NCBI GenBank assembly: GCA_018262705.1
Contig: JADFDQ010000001.1
Span: forward strand, 186,001-250,000
Length of the DNA stretch: 64,000 bases
Direction: 5' to 3'
Origin: Xanthomonas sp.
Lineage (GTDB): Bacteria > Pseudomonadota > Gammaproteobacteria > Xanthomonadales > Xanthomonadaceae
Shown here: one piece after another, positions 1-11,799 of the stretch
Layout of the letters: each line of letters begins with the position of its first letter
Position numbering within the stretch: position 1 is the first letter of the stretch
The notes under the pieces: model-generated
The model's database searches: none
Seen by the model: the letters and a program-made list of their open reading frames with translations, nothing else
Told to the model about the DNA's origin: nothing
Position numbers and translations under genes: made by a program

Positions 1-517
1 CGGCAATGGCCGCGGCCCAGTTCGGATCGGCGTGGTAGTCGTGCAGGATCGACACCTGCATTCCGCCGCCGTGCGCCGCGATCGCATCGATCATGCTGGC
101 GGTGGTGGTGGACGAATACTGCGGATACAGCGGCAGCACCCGCACCGTGCGCGTTCCGCGCGCGCGCAGCTCGGTCAACGCGCTGGCCAGCGACGGCGCG
201 CCGTAGCGCATCGCATGGCCAACGTCCCACTCGGGCAAACGCTCCTGCAGCGCCCGCGCCAGCGCCGCGGTGTGCACCGCCAGTGGCGAGCCGCCGTCCA
301 TCCAGATGCTCGCGTATTTTTCCGCCACCGCCGGGCTGCGCCGCGGCAGGATGATCCAGCGCAGCAGCGGCTGCCACAGCCAGCGCGGATACTGCACCAC
401 GCGGCGATCGGAAAGAAATTCCGCGAGGTAGGCGGACACCGCTGCCGCGGTTGGCGCGGCCGGCGTCCCGAGGTTGGCAAGAATCAGCGCCGGTCGGGCT
501 TCGGAAGTCTCGGACAT
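1..517 (-). CDS. hemH: Ferrochelatase, N-terminal part (runs off the window)
   Basis: Inserts ferrous iron into protoporphyrin IX, the last step of haem synthesis. Reading the minus strand from the ATG at 517 gives 172 codons before the window edge. Visible family signatures are NLGTP at residues 15-19, the WMDGGSPL stretch near 72-79, MRYGAPS near 103 and LPLYPQYSSTTT near 127-138. The C-terminal half with the catalytic His/Glu pair lies outside. It is divergent from the SYLF-domain gene, with about 107 bp between them. Only the 3' truncation by the window edge limits the call; another haem gene (hemC) lies 20 kb away. Confidence 0.93.
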   Translation of the reverse strand, partial: MSETSEARPALILANLGTPAAPTAAAVSAYLAEFLSDRRVVQYPRWLWQPLLRWIILPRRSPAVAEKYASIWMDGGSPLAVHTAALARALQERLPEWDVGHAMRYGAPSLASALTELRARGTRTVRVLPLYPQYSSTTTASMIDAIAAHGGGMQVSILHDYHADPNWAAAIA

Positions 518-624
518 GCGCATAGAATCGCATGCACGGCAGCATTCTTGCCCGGCTTAAGGAAGATTCATGCCGGACGGGTGAGGATGCCGCTATTCCC
601 CGACCGCATTCAACGGAGATATCG

Positions 625-1434
625 ATGACCGCACGCCCCCTGCGCCTGACCCTCGTTCTTGCCGCGCTGCTCGTCGCCGTCAGTGCCGTCGCCGGCGAAC
701 GCGAAGACAACCGAGCCGACAACGCGCTGCGGGTGATGCGCGAAATTCAGGCAGTGCCCGACTCCTCGATCCCCGACCGCCTGCTCGACGAGGCCCGCGG
801 AATAGTGGTCATTCCCGACACCATCAAGGCCGGCTTCGTTCTCGGCGGACGGCGCGGCCTTGGCCTGATGTCGATCAAGAATCCGGACGGCACCTGGTCG
901 AACCCGGTGTTCGTCAAACTGACCGGCGCCAGCTTCGGCTTTCAGGCCGGCGTGCAATCGGCCGACGTGATCCTGGTCTTCCGCAGCGAACGCGGCCTGG
1001 ACAACATCATCAACGGCAAGATCACGCTGGGCGCCGATGCCTCGGTGGCGGCCGGGCCGGTTGGCCGCAACGCGGCGGCGGCAACCGACGGTTCGCTGAA
1101 GGCGGAAATCTGGTCGTGGTCGCGCGCGCGCGGGCTGTTCGCCGGGATCGCGCTGGACGGCGCGGCGCTGCAGATCGACCACGGCGCCAATCGCAGCGTC
1201 TACGGTTATGGCATCACCCCGCGCATGGTGTTCGAAGGCCGCACGCCCAAACCGGCTTCAGCCACCGTCACCGCCTTCCGCGACGAACTGGAAGAGGCGA
1301 CCGCCGCCGCCCGCAATGCGCGTCGGAACACGCCACCCCCGGCCGCGACTCCGGACGCGGCCACGGCCCACCCGCTGGACTCCAACGCTCCCGCCTCCGC
1401 CGCCCCGCTGCCGGAGCCTTCGGCACAGCGCTGA
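625..1434 (+). CDS. Exported SYLF/Ysc84-domain lipid-binding protein
   Basis: 269-residue protein with an N-terminal signal peptide (hydrophobic residues 7-22, probable cleavage after AVA at 21-23). Residues about 30-210 match the SYLF (Ysc84) family, with the characteristic run ARGIVVIPDTIKAGFVLGG, and GSFGFQ-like and SWSRARGLFAGIALDG segments. The family binds phosphoinositide or other lipids in eukaryotes; bacterial members are mostly uncharacterised exported proteins. The C-terminus (from about 225) is a Pro/Ala-rich tail of low complexity. The ATG at 625 was chosen because an AACGGAG ribosome site precedes it and the signal peptide begins there; a longer upstream frame has no such support. 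It is followed 48 bp later by tatA. Confidence 0.85.
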   Translation: MTARPLRLTLVLAALLVAVSAVAGEREDNRADNALRVMREIQAVPDSSIPDRLLDEARGIVVIPDTIKAGFVLGGRRGLGLMSIKNPDGTWSNPVFVKLTGASFGFQAGVQSADVILVFRSERGLDNIINGKITLGADASVAAGPVGRNAAAATDGSLKAEIWSWSRARGLFAGIALDGAALQIDHGANRSVYGYGITPRMVFEGRTPKPASATVTAFRDELEEATAAARNARRNTPPPAATPDAATAHPLDSNAPASAAPLPEPSAQR

Positions 1435-1482
1435 CATCCGCCGTGGGTTAGAATTGCGGCCCCCACTAACACTGGTGCAATC

Positions 1483-1704
1483 ATGGGCGGTTTCAGCATT
1501 TGGCACTGGCTGATCGTGCTGGCCATCGTGCTTCTCGTGTTCGGCACCAAGCGTCTGACCTCGGGCGCACGCGATCTCGGCAAGGCCGTCAACGAATTCA
1601 AGAAAGGCGTGCGCGGGGACGACGGCAATCCGGCCACGCCGACCAGCGGCGACAAACCCGCGTCGACCCCGGATTCGTCGGGACACGACGACGCCGCGCA
1701 CTGA
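1483..1704 (+). CDS. tatA: Sec-independent protein translocase subunit TatA
   Basis: 73-residue TatA/E protein. One N-terminal membrane helix (about residues 4-20) is followed by the FGTKRL hinge, an amphipathic helix ending near NEFKKGV, and a polar Ser/Thr/Pro tail. TatA multimers form the channel through which folded twin-arginine substrates cross the inner membrane. It is the first gene of a tatA-tatB-tatC-RDD run, 18 bp before tatB. A TAGAAT -10-like box lies at 1449-1454, about 30 bp before the ATG. Confidence 0.95.
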   Translation: MGGFSIWHWLIVLAIVLLVFGTKRLTSGARDLGKAVNEFKKGVRGDDGNPATPTSGDKPASTPDSSGHDDAAH

Positions 1705-1722
1705 CGCCGCAAGGCGGCGCCG

Positions 1723-2025
1723 ATGTTCGACTTCTCGTTCGGCGAAATGCTGGTGGTGGCCCTCGTGGCCCTCGTGGTGCTCGGGCCCGAGCGCCTGCCG
1801 AAAGCCGCGCGCTTTACCGGCCTGTGGGTGCGCAAGGCGCGCGCCCAGTGGTATTCGGTCAAGAACGAGCTGGAACAGGAGCTGGCCAGCGAGGATCTGA
1901 AGCGCAGTCTTGCCGAGGGCCGCAAGGAAATCGAGAACGTGCGCAAGATCGACCTCGACGCGGTGAGCGACGCGCAGGGCACGCCGCCTTCCGAAATGCA
2001 GCCGGAAGCCAGGCGCGATGGCTGA
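1723..2025 (+). CDS. tatB: Sec-independent protein translocase subunit TatB
   Basis: 100-residue TatB. The N-terminus MFDFSFGEMLVVALVALVVL is the membrane helix, followed by the TatB signature LGPERLPKAAR and a long amphipathic/coiled segment (residues 40-85). TatB with TatC forms the receptor for twin-arginine signal peptides. The TatB rather than TatA assignment rests on the GPERLP motif and the position directly upstream of tatC, whose start overlaps the tatB end by 8 bp. The overlap implies translational coupling. Confidence 0.95.
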   Translation: MFDFSFGEMLVVALVALVVLGPERLPKAARFTGLWVRKARAQWYSVKNELEQELASEDLKRSLAEGRKEIENVRKIDLDAVSDAQGTPPSEMQPEARRDG

Positions 2026-2776
2026 TTCGACCAGCGATGCCGAACGCCCGCTGATCGCGCATTTGCTGGAGCTGCGTTCGCGCTTGCTGCGCGGATTCGC
2101 CGGGCTCGGGCTGGTGCTGGTGTGCCTGCTGCCGCTGGCCAACCGCCTCTACTCGCAGCTGGCCAAGCCGCTGCTGGCCAAGCTGCCGGCCGGCGGCCAG
2201 ATCATCGCTACCCAAGTCGCCAGCCCGTTCTTCGCGCCGATGAAGCTGGCGTTCTTCGTCGCCGTGCTGGTGTCGATGCCGTGGCTGCTCTACCAGGCCT
2301 GGGCGTTCGTCGCACCGGGCCTGTACAAACGCGAAAAAAAGCTGGCGCTGCCGCTGCTGTCCTCGGCGCTGCTGCTGTTCTACGGCGGCTGCGCGTTCGC
2401 CTATTTCCTCGTGCTGCCGATGGTGTTCGGCTTCCTCACCCGGGTGGCGCCGGACGGCGTGGCGATGATGACCGACATCAGCGCCTATCTCGACTTCGTG
2501 CTGGTGCTGTTCCTCGCCTTCGGCCTGGCCTTCGAACTGCCGGTGGCGCTGGTCATCCTCGCCCTGCTCGGCTGGGTCACCCCTGCGCAGCTGCGTGAAG
2601 GGCGTGGCTACGCGATCGTCGGCATCTTCATCGTCGCCGCAGTGCTCACCCCGCCGGACGTGGTCAGCCAGCTGATGCTGGCGATCCCGATGTGCCTGCT
2701 CTACGAGGCCGGCATTCTCGCGGCGCAGTGGGTGGCGCCGCGCCCGAAGGCCGGCGCGGCCGATGACGCCCCCTGA
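2018..2776 (+). CDS. tatC: Sec-independent protein translocase subunit TatC
   Basis: 252-residue polytopic membrane protein with about six hydrophobic helices, matching the usual TatC length. Conserved features are the N-terminal HLLELRSRLLR segment, SMPWLLYQAWAFVAPGLYKREKK (the cytoplasmic signal-peptide binding loop) and FGLAFELPV with its buried Glu. It is the core signal recognition subunit of the Tat translocase. It overlaps tatB at its start and the following RDD gene at its end by 14 bp, so the four genes are probably one operon. Confidence 0.96.
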   Translation: MADSTSDAERPLIAHLLELRSRLLRGFAGLGLVLVCLLPLANRLYSQLAKPLLAKLPAGGQIIATQVASPFFAPMKLAFFVAVLVSMPWLLYQAWAFVAPGLYKREKKLALPLLSSALLLFYGGCAFAYFLVLPMVFGFLTRVAPDGVAMMTDISAYLDFVLVLFLAFGLAFELPVALVILALLGWVTPAQLREGRGYAIVGIFIVAAVLTPPDVVSQLMLAIPMCLLYEAGILAAQWVAPRPKAGAADDAP

Positions 2777-3467
2777 TCGCCAGCCCGCGGGTTTCTGGCT
2801 GCGCTACGCGGCCTGGTCGCTGGACGCCGTCTGCTTGTTGCCGCCGCTGCTGCTGCTCGGGCTGCCGCTGCTGTGCGCGGCGCTGGCGCAGGCCAAAGAT
2901 GCCATCCAGGCGCTGAGCGCCGACATGACGACGCTGCTCGAAACTGCCGTGACGCAGGGCCAGACGCCGTTTGCGATGGCGCTTTCGATGCTCTCGGATC
3001 CGCACATGACCTCCGCCGTGGATCGCCTGTCTTCGGCGCTGACGTCGCTGGCGCTCGTGCCGCCCCTGCTCTATGCGCTGCTGGCCTGCCTGTGGTCGGT
3101 GGGCTTCGAAAGCTCCGGTTGGCAGGCCACGCCCGGCAAGCGCGCTTTCGGGCTGGTCGTGGGCAACGAACGCGGCGAGCGTCTGCGCCCATTGCCGACG
3201 CTGACGCGATTTGCGGCCGCCGGCCTGTCCTGGCTGACGCTGAACTTCGGCCACGCCATGGCCGCCTTCAAGCCGCATCTGGCCCTGCACGACCGGCTGA
3301 GCCACACCCGCGTGCTGGTCGAACCGGAGCACGCTGCGCTGCCGCTGTGGGGCCGGGCGTGGCTGCTGGCGCAGGCGCTGGCACTGGTCATCGGCATCGC
3401 CTGGGGATTTGTCGCGCTGCAGCGCTGGATGCAAGGATTGATGGAACAGGCGCTGTCGGGAATCTAG
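2763..3467 (+). CDS. RDD-family membrane protein
   Basis: 234-residue inner-membrane protein. It begins with a GFWLRYAAWSLDAVCL helix carrying the conserved Arg and Asp of RDD proteins. Further helices lie near residues 95-120, 150-165 and 200-222, and there is a TPGKRAFGLVV motif around residue 127. RDD proteins have no agreed general function; some have been linked to ion or sodium transport. It overlaps the tatC end by 14 bp, so it is cotranscribed with tat genes, but nothing in the sequence shows a role in Tat export. Convergent with the next gene at 4400-3480. Confidence 0.85.
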   Translation: MTPPDRQPAGFWLRYAAWSLDAVCLLPPLLLLGLPLLCAALAQAKDAIQALSADMTTLLETAVTQGQTPFAMALSMLSDPHMTSAVDRLSSALTSLALVPPLLYALLACLWSVGFESSGWQATPGKRAFGLVVGNERGERLRPLPTLTRFAAAGLSWLTLNFGHAMAAFKPHLALHDRLSHTRVLVEPEHAALPLWGRAWLLAQALALVIGIAWGFVALQRWMQGLMEQALSGI

Positions 3468-3479
3468 GTCGCGGCTCGG

Positions 3480-4400
3480 TCAGGCTTCGAGGTGGTGCAC
3501 CGGTGTCGGCTTCGCCTCTTCGCCGAAGGTATCGCGCCACGCCAGATAGGCCGCGCCGGTGACCAGCACCAGCGCGGTGACGGCAAAACCCAGCATCACC
3601 AACGCCGCCAGCAGGCTGCCGACGATTGGATGGATCAATCCGCCGAGCAGCGCCAGCAGGCCCGCCACGAGACCCGCCACCAGCGCAGCAACGAGCAATG
3701 CACCGATGAACAGCACGGCGGCCAGCAGGTGCGCGGCAACGTTGTGCAGCGCCGCCTGCAGCGCCGCCTTCAGCGCCTGCAGCAAGCCGAGGCCGGAGAA
3801 CTGCATCAGTGGAATCGACAGCAGCAGCAGCGCATAGCTGAAGTAGTTGAAGACCATCTGTGCGAGAAAAATCAGTCCCGGATGCTGCGGTTCCGGCAGC
3901 GCCGTGACCCCACCTTCCAGCGCAGACGACATCGCCTTCAGGTAATCCTGCCAGTAATCGGTTCCGGCCAGACCCACCGCCAGCGCGCCGCCGAATACGG
4001 CCAGCACCACCTGCACCAGTCCCAGCCAGGCCAGCTTCTGGCCGTGCTCGCTGCGCAGCGGCGCAAACAAATCGCGCGCCCGCACCGGGCGTTCGGCTTC
4101 GGCTTCGCGAATCACGTGCATCAGCCCGCCGAGCAGGATCGGAACCAGGAAAATGATCAACAGCGCCATCGCCAGCGCAACCAGCATCAGCAGGTGAATG
4201 TCGGGCGTCTTGTCCTGCGCCGTCGCTTCACCGCCGACCAGCAGCGACAGCACCAGCGCCATCGCCAGCACCGCCGCATATAGCGTGGCGATCAGCAACA
4301 TCGCCGCGCCGAATACGGCGCGCGGATTTTTCGATCCGAGCTCGACGGACAGCCGAAACCACGCCAGGCCCTGGGTGGCCGGCAACCTGCGAATTTCCAT
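3480..4400 (-). CDS. BPSS1780-like multi-pass membrane protein
   Basis: 306 residues with six hydrophobic segments: about 28-58, 70-95, 120-145, 180-200, 215-245 and 250-285. The N-terminal RRLPATQGLAWFRLSVELGSKNPR stretch resembles the BPSS1780 family of uncharacterised proteobacterial membrane proteins. The family's function is unknown. The ATG at 4400 is the only sensible start. It is separated by 42 bp from the glutamine amidotransferase upstream on the same strand, so the two may be cotranscribed. No catalytic motif is visible. Confidence 0.7.
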   Translation of the reverse strand: MEIRRLPATQGLAWFRLSVELGSKNPRAVFGAAMLLIATLYAAVLAMALVLSLLVGGEATAQDKTPDIHLLMLVALAMALLIIFLVPILLGGLMHVIREAEAERPVRARDLFAPLRSEHGQKLAWLGLVQVVLAVFGGALAVGLAGTDYWQDYLKAMSSALEGGVTALPEPQHPGLIFLAQMVFNYFSYALLLLSIPLMQFSGLGLLQALKAALQAALHNVAAHLLAAVLFIGALLVAALVAGLVAGLLALLGGLIHPIVGSLLAALVMLGFAVTALVLVTGAAYLAWRDTFGEEAKPTPVHHLEA

Positions 4401-4442
4401 GGACCGCCTCGATTCGGACGCGCAAGAATACCGGAGTTCGCG

Positions 4443-5153
4443 TCAACGGCGGGCGTGGCGGACGAACCGGCGCAGCACCCGACGCGCATCCGGCGCTGCG
4501 TCCACGCCATCCAGCAGCGTCTGCGCACCGACGCCCTCATCGGCCAGCGCCTCGGCGCGCGCGCGGATGTAGCCGCGCATGTGCTCGGCACTGAACTCGG
4601 GGTGGAACTGCACGCCCCAGGCCGCTTTCCCGCAACGCATGGCGTGACAGCCATCGTGGGCATTGGAGGCCAGCACCACCGCGCCCGGCGGTGGCCGCAG
4701 CACGCTCTGGCGGTGGGTCGACTGCACAAGCAGCGGGCCGGAAATACCGGAAAACAGCGGATCGTCGGCCGCTGCCGGCGACAGGTCGAGGGCGACCGTT
4801 CCCATCTCCCGCCCGTTCGGGTTGTAGTCCACCTCGCCGCCCAGCGCGTAAGCCAGCAGTTGATGGCCGTAGCAGATGCCCAGAATCGGCAATCCCGCAG
4901 CGGCCGCGGCGCGCAGCCAGTCGGCGCAGCGCTCGCTCCAGTCCAGGTGCTCGGTCACCATCGCCGCCGAACCGGTCACGAACACGCCGGCGAAGCCTTC
5001 GCGCGTGGGCAGCGCTTGGCCGCGCTCGACATCGATGGCGATCGCCGCGTCGCGCTCCAGGCCGGCCGCCACGCGGATCCAGTGCGCGAAGCTGCCGTAG
5101 CGACGCAGTGGCTGCGCGGGATGACCGGTTTCGAGGATGAGGAAGGGTTGCAT
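4443..5153 (-). CDS. Class I glutamine amidotransferase-like protein
   Basis: 236-residue stand-alone GATase-1 domain. The nucleophile Cys94 lies in LGICYGHQ and the partner residues His184 and Glu186 in VQFHPEF, so the Cys-His-Glu triad is complete. Such domains hydrolyse glutamine to deliver ammonia, or act as gamma-glutamyl hydrolases or peptidases. The length and the GMP-synthase-like fold fit the family often annotated as glutamine amidotransferase of unknown acceptor. There is no synthetase partner in the neighbourhood, so the substrate is not known. Divergent from glyQ. Confidence 0.82.
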   Translation of the reverse strand: MQPFLILETGHPAQPLRRYGSFAHWIRVAAGLERDAAIAIDVERGQALPTREGFAGVFVTGSAAMVTEHLDWSERCADWLRAAAAAGLPILGICYGHQLLAYALGGEVDYNPNGREMGTVALDLSPAAADDPLFSGISGPLLVQSTHRQSVLRPPPGAVVLASNAHDGCHAMRCGKAAWGVQFHPEFSAEHMRGYIRARAEALADEGVGAQTLLDGVDAAPDARRVLRRFVRHARR

Positions 5154-5353
5154 TCCGTGGTTGCCGTTGAGTGGATGCGCCAGAGGCGAAGCCGTGGGTG
5201 TCGTCGTGCAGTTCGGCTGCAGCTGTTCGTCGATGGGCAGGCGAGGCGGGCAGGACAGCCCGCCGACCCGAATCGGAGCAGGACGCCCCGACTGGGGGTC
5301 GCCGCCCTCGGCGGACAGGCACAGCGCGAACCGGGATCAAACGGACGCACACT

Positions 5354-5359
5354 TATACT
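5354..5359 (+). promoter_or_regulatory. Probable -10 element of glyQ
   Basis: TATACT sits 30 bp before the glyQ ATG in the 235-bp divergent gap. No convincing -35 hexamer is visible at the expected spacing, so the promoter is inferred from the -10 match and position. Confidence 0.5.
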
Positions 5360-5388
5360 AGCGAGTCGCCTCGCCACTTTCAGCACAC

Positions 5389-6297
<909 letters not shown>

Positions 6298-6320
6298 GCC
6301 GTCACCCCAACGCAAGCCCG
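6298..6320 (+). repeat. Decayed half-copy of the glyQ-glyS palindrome
   Basis: The stretch from CCGTCACCCCAACGCAAGCC onward resembles the left arm of the intact palindrome at 6341-6370 with several substitutions, so it looks like an eroded half-unit of the same repeat. It lies directly after the glyQ stop. Confidence 0.5.
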
Positions 6321-6340
6321 AATTTAGCTGCAAATCAGGC

Positions 6341-6420
6341 CGTCATCCCGGCGTAAGCCGGGATCCAGCCGTTGAAGATCTCCCAATAAAGGCTGGATTC
6401 CGGCTTACGCCGGAATGACG
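6341..6420. repeat. Palindromic intergenic repeat (30-bp arms)
   Basis: Arms 6341-6370 and 6391-6420 are inverted copies matching at 28 of 30 positions, with a 20-bp loop. The arm core CGGCGTAAGCCGG is itself a small palindrome. This is the sort of dispersed REP/MITE-like palindrome common in proteobacterial intergenic spaces. Inside a transcript it would fold into a long hairpin between glyQ and glyS. It carries no coding capacity. Confidence 0.85.
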
Positions 6421-6443
6421 AGCAAAGGCATAAAGGCTTTCGT

Positions 6444-8621
6444 ATGACCACCATGCACCCCCTCCTGATCGAACTGGGCACCGAAGAACTCCCGGTCAAG
6501 GCACTGCCCGGTTTGGCGCAGGCGTTGTTTGATGGCGTGATCGCGGCGCTCGACAAGCGCGGCATCAGCATCGACCGCACGCTGGCCAAGCCGCTGTATT
6601 CGCCGCGCCGTTTGGCCGTATTGCTGCCGGGTGTGGCTGCCGAGCAGCCGCCGCAAACGTCCGAAGTATTGGGCCCGTATCTGAACATCGCGCTGGATGC
6701 CGACGGCCAGCCGACCAAGGCATTGCAGGGTTTTGCCGCCAAGGCCGGGGTGGACTGGACGGCGCTTGAAAAAACCACCGATGCCAAGGGCGAGCGCTTC
6801 GTGCATCGCGCCACCACGGCCGGCGCGGCCACCCGCGACTTGTTGCAAGATATGCTGACTGAAGCAATGGCGGCGATGCCGATCCCCAAGCCGATGCGCT
6901 GGGGCGCGCACAGCTACGGGTTTGCGCGGCCGCTGCATTGGTTGGTGGCGCTGCTGGGCGATGAGATCGTGGACGTCGCGGCGCTGGGCATCAGCGCCGG
7001 CCGCATGAGCCGTGGCCATCGCTTCATGCACGAAGGCGCGGTGTGGATTGCCCGCCCCGGCGACTACATCGACGCCCTGCGCGCTGCGCATGTGTTGGTG
7101 GACCCGGACGAGCGCCGCAACCGCGTGCTGGCTGAAGTTGAAGCCGCCGCCAAAACCGCCGGCGGCAGTGCGCGCATCACCGACGACAATTTGCAGCAGG
7201 TGGTGTGCCTCAACGAATGGCCGGTGGCGGTGGCTTGCGCATTCGAGCGCGAATTCCTGAGTGTGCCGCAGGAAGCGCTGATCGAAACCATGGAGAGCAA
7301 CCAGAAATTCTTCCCGGTGCTGGATGCGCAGGGCCGGCTCACCGAGTATTTCATCGGCATCGCCAATATCGAATCAAAAGACGCCGCTGAAATTCGCAAA
7401 GGCTATGAACGCGTGATTCGCCCGCGCTTTGCCGATGCCAAATTCTTCTTCGATGAAGATTTGAAGCAAGGTTTGGCGGCGATGGGCGATGGCCTAAAAA
7501 CCGTCACCTATCAAGCCAAACTCGGCAGCGTGGCCGACAAGGTGGCGCGCGTGGCGGCACTGGCCGGAACCATCGCGGCGCAAGTGGGCACCGACCCCGC
7601 GCAGGCGCAGCGCGCAGCGCAATTGGCCAAGAACGATTTGCAGTCGCGCATGGTCAATGAGTTCCCGGAATTGCAGGGCATTGCCGGCCGCTACTACGCG
7701 CAGCGTGCGGGCGAAACGCCCGAGGTGGCGCTGGCCATCGACGAAGGCTACCGCCCGCGTTTTGCCGCCGACGATATCGCCGCATCCAGTTTGGGCAAGG
7801 TGCTGGCGATTGCGGAGCGGTTGGACACCTTGGCCGGTGGCTTTGCCGCAGGCCTGAAGCCGACCGGCAACAAAGACCCGTTCGCGCTGCGCCGCAACGC
7901 GCTGGGGCTGGCGCGGACGGTGATCGAGAGCGGGTTCAATCTCAATATCCAAGCTCTGCTGGATGAGGCTCTCAATCAGGTATACCAAGCGAAGCTTTGG
8001 GCCGCATTGGATAATGTAAGCAATGCCTCCAAAGAAGCAGCTAGAAAAGGTGTGGCTATCGCGGAGCATCAAACTGCTCAGATCGTAGGCAGTGGAACTC
8101 CTAGCCGCGTGAACGAAATCTACGACTTCATCCTCGACCGCCTGCGCGGCTACTTCGCCGATCGCGGCGTGCCGGCCGCGCACTTCACTGCGGTGGCCGA
8201 ACGCAAGCCCACCTCGCTGACCGACTTCGGTCGCCGCCTCGACGCGCTCGGCATCTTTGCCCAACTGCCGGAAGCCGCCGCACTGGCCGCCGCCAACAAG
8301 CGCATCGGCAATATCCTGAAAAAAGCCGACATCCCCATCCCGCTGATGGAAGACGCGGCCCTGCTCAAGGAACCGGCCGAACTGGCGCTGGCCGAAGCGG
8401 TGGAAGCGGTCTATGCCGAAACCGGCCCGGCACTGGCACACGGCGACTATGTCACGGTACTGACCCGGCTGGCGCAACTGCGCGCCCCGGTGGATGCGTT
8501 TTTCGATGCGGTGATGGTGAACGCCGACGATCCCGCCATCCGCGCCAATCGCCTTGCCCTGCTGCAACGCCTTGCTGCACGGCTTGGCAGCGTGGCTGCG
8601 ATCGAGCACCTGTCCACCTGA
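6444..8621 (+). CDS. glyS: Glycine--tRNA ligase, beta subunit
   Basis: 725 residues. The N-terminus [16 protein letters not shown] and the central LAMRWG-like and NQKFFPV (near residue 285) segments are typical of GlyS, which binds tRNA-Gly and completes the alpha2beta2 enzyme. The C-terminal DALR-like anticodon-binding region is present. An internal segment of about 60 residues (nucleotides about 7940-8120, roughly residues 500-558) joins the HD-like core to [11 protein letters not shown]. It is longer than the usual linker and visibly richer in A/T than the rest of the gene, although the frame stays open. The first ATG at 6444 is used; an in-frame ATG at 6453 is an alternative. Confidence 0.95.
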   Translation: MTTMHPLLIELGTEELPVKALPGLAQALFDGVIAALDKRGISIDRTLAKPLYSPRRLAVLLPGVAAEQPPQTSEVLGPYLNIALDADGQPTKALQGFAAKAGVDWTALEKTTDAKGERFVHRATTAGAATRDLLQDMLTEAMAAMPIPKPMRWGAHSYGFARPLHWLVALLGDEIVDVAALGISAGRMSRGHRFMHEGAVWIARPGDYIDALRAAHVLVDPDERRNRVLAEVEAAAKTAGGSARITDDNLQQVVCLNEWPVAVACAFEREFLSVPQEALIETMESNQKFFPVLDAQGRLTEYFIGIANIESKDAAEIRKGYERVIRPRFADAKFFFDEDLKQGLAAMGDGLKTVTYQAKLGSVADKVARVAALAGTIAAQVGTDPAQAQRAAQLAKNDLQSRMVNEFPELQGIAGRYYAQRAGETPEVALAIDEGYRPRFAADDIAASSLGKVLAIAERLDTLAGGFAAGLKPTGNKDPFALRRNALGLARTVIESGFNLNIQALLDEALNQVYQAKLWAALDNVSNASKEAARKGVAIAEHQTAQIVGSGTPSRVNEIYDFILDRLRGYFADRGVPAAHFTAVAERKPTSLTDFGRRLDALGIFAQLPEAAALAAANKRIGNILKKADIPIPLMEDAALLKEPAELALAEAVEAVYAETGPALAHGDYVTVLTRLAQLRAPVDAFFDAVMVNADDPAIRANRLALLQRLAARLGSVAAIEHLST

Positions 8622-8646
8622 CCCCGCCGACCCCGCAGACCCGCCC

Positions 8647-9087
8647 ATGCTCGCCCTGATCCAGCGCGTCACCCAAGCGTCCGTGGTCGTGGCGGGCGAG
8701 ACCGTCGGCGCGATCGGACCGGGGCTGCTCGCCCTGATCGGGGTGGAGCCGGGCGACGACGAGCCGCGCTTCCAACGGATCGCGCAGCGATTGGTCGGTT
8801 ATCGCATTTTCGACGACGATGCCGGCAAGATGAACCGATCTTTGGCGGATATTCAAGGACGTTTGCTGCTCGTCAGCCAGTTTACCCTGGCCGCCGACAC
8901 CCGTTCCGGCATGCGCCCGGGCTTCAGTACGGCCGCTCCACCGGCCGAAGCCGAGCGCGGGTTCAGCCGCCTGGTTGCCATTTGTCGGGAATTGCACCCC
9001 CCGGGGGTGGAAATCGGCCGGTTTGGTGCCCATATGGTGGTAAGCCTGGTCAACGACGGGCCAGCGACGTTCCTTTTGCGGTCTTGA
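8647..9087 (+). CDS. dtd: D-aminoacyl-tRNA deacylase
   Basis: 146 residues, normal DTD size. It removes D-amino acids and misattached glycine from tRNA, protecting translation. Conserved elements are the MLALIQRVTQASV start, SQFTLAADTRSGMRPGF near residues 78-94 and the C-terminal NDGPATF, where the Gly-Pro of the cross-subunit chiral selector lies. The ATG at 8647 starts the family's typical N-terminus and lies 25 bp after glyS, so dtd probably belongs to the glyQS transcript, a sensible pairing since DTD edits glycyl-tRNA. Confidence 0.95.
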   Translation: MLALIQRVTQASVVVAGETVGAIGPGLLALIGVEPGDDEPRFQRIAQRLVGYRIFDDDAGKMNRSLADIQGRLLLVSQFTLAADTRSGMRPGFSTAAPPAEAERGFSRLVAICRELHPPGVEIGRFGAHMVVSLVNDGPATFLLRS

Positions 9088-9173
9088 ATGTCCTCAAGGC
9101 GGCCGTTGTGACGTGGTAGAATTAACGGTTCACTGTCGCAATCAACGCGGCGCAATCAACACGGTGCAATCCC

Positions 9174-11045
<1,872 letters not shown>

Positions 11046-11065
11046 TCCGCAAACCGAGCCCCACG

Positions 11066-11096
11066 AAAGCCCGCCGCAACGGCGGGTTTTTCGTTT
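11066..11096 (+). terminator. Rho-independent terminator after rpoD
   Basis: CCCGCC and GGCGGG, separated by GCAAC without further pairing, form a short GC stem followed at once by TTTTTCGTTT. It lies 20 bp after the rpoD stop and before the tRNA gene. Confidence 0.85.
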
Positions 11097-11119
11097 GCAG
11101 CAATTACACTTCCAGCTGC

Positions 11120-11192
<73 letters not shown>

Positions 11193-11276
11193 TTCAGCCG
11201 CCACGAGCGGCCTGCCGATCGGCGGCAAGGCGCGCCGGGCCAAGTGCGCAAGCCCGATTGCGTCCTCTGCCGCCCA

Positions 11277-11780
11277 TCAAGCCGATTGACTTGAAGCCAG
11301 CAAGGCATGGTCGAGGCTGGCCTTGCCGGGACCGGCCATCAGCAGCCAGAACAGCACCGCGACATACAGGACTTCGTCCAGTTCGACGAATTCGTTGAAG
11401 GTCGAGATGGTCGGCAGCACCACGACCGCCAGAGCCACCAGCATGTTGACGATCATCGGGAGGGCGATCAGGCGGGTGCCGAGGCCGAGGATCAGCAACG
11501 CGCCGCCGATCAGGTCGGTGGCGCCGGAAACGGTGGCGCTCAGGGTCGGCAGCGGGATGCCCCATTCGACGAAGCGCTGCGCGAAGAACCCGAGGTTGTG
11601 CAGCTTGGCCCAGCCGGTTTCCAGCCAGAACCAGCCGAATACCAGACGCAGCAGCAGTGGGCCGAGCCAGTCCAGTCGCGCCAGCGCGGTACGCAGACGG
11701 CGGGCGCGGGTCGGCCAGGGCGAAGGCGCCGCCATGGCGGGATCGGGGTTGCGGCGGGCGAAGGTGGCGCAGCGGTGCAT
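11277..11780 (-). CDS. DoxX-family membrane protein, last gene of the bufferin operon
   Basis: 167-residue protein with four hydrophobic helices (about 40-57, 82-100, 103-125 and 135-152), as in DoxX proteins. The segment LRLVFGWFWLETGWAKL is a typical first DoxX helix. DoxX-like proteins accompany DUF692/DUF2063 gene pairs in bufferin-type clusters and are thought to take part in the redox or membrane side of the pathway; that role is inferred from such clusters. The start 11780 lies 19 bp after the bufC stop on the same strand. An ATG at 11735 is a possible shorter start. Confidence 0.85.
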   Translation of the reverse strand: MHRCATFARRNPDPAMAAPSPWPTRARRLRTALARLDWLGPLLLRLVFGWFWLETGWAKLHNLGFFAQRFVEWGIPLPTLSATVSGATDLIGGALLILGLGTRLIALPMIVNMLVALAVVVLPTISTFNEFVELDEVLYVAVLFWLLMAGPGKASLDHALLASSQSA

Positions 11781-11799
11781 GGGGGTGTCCTCGGCGGGG

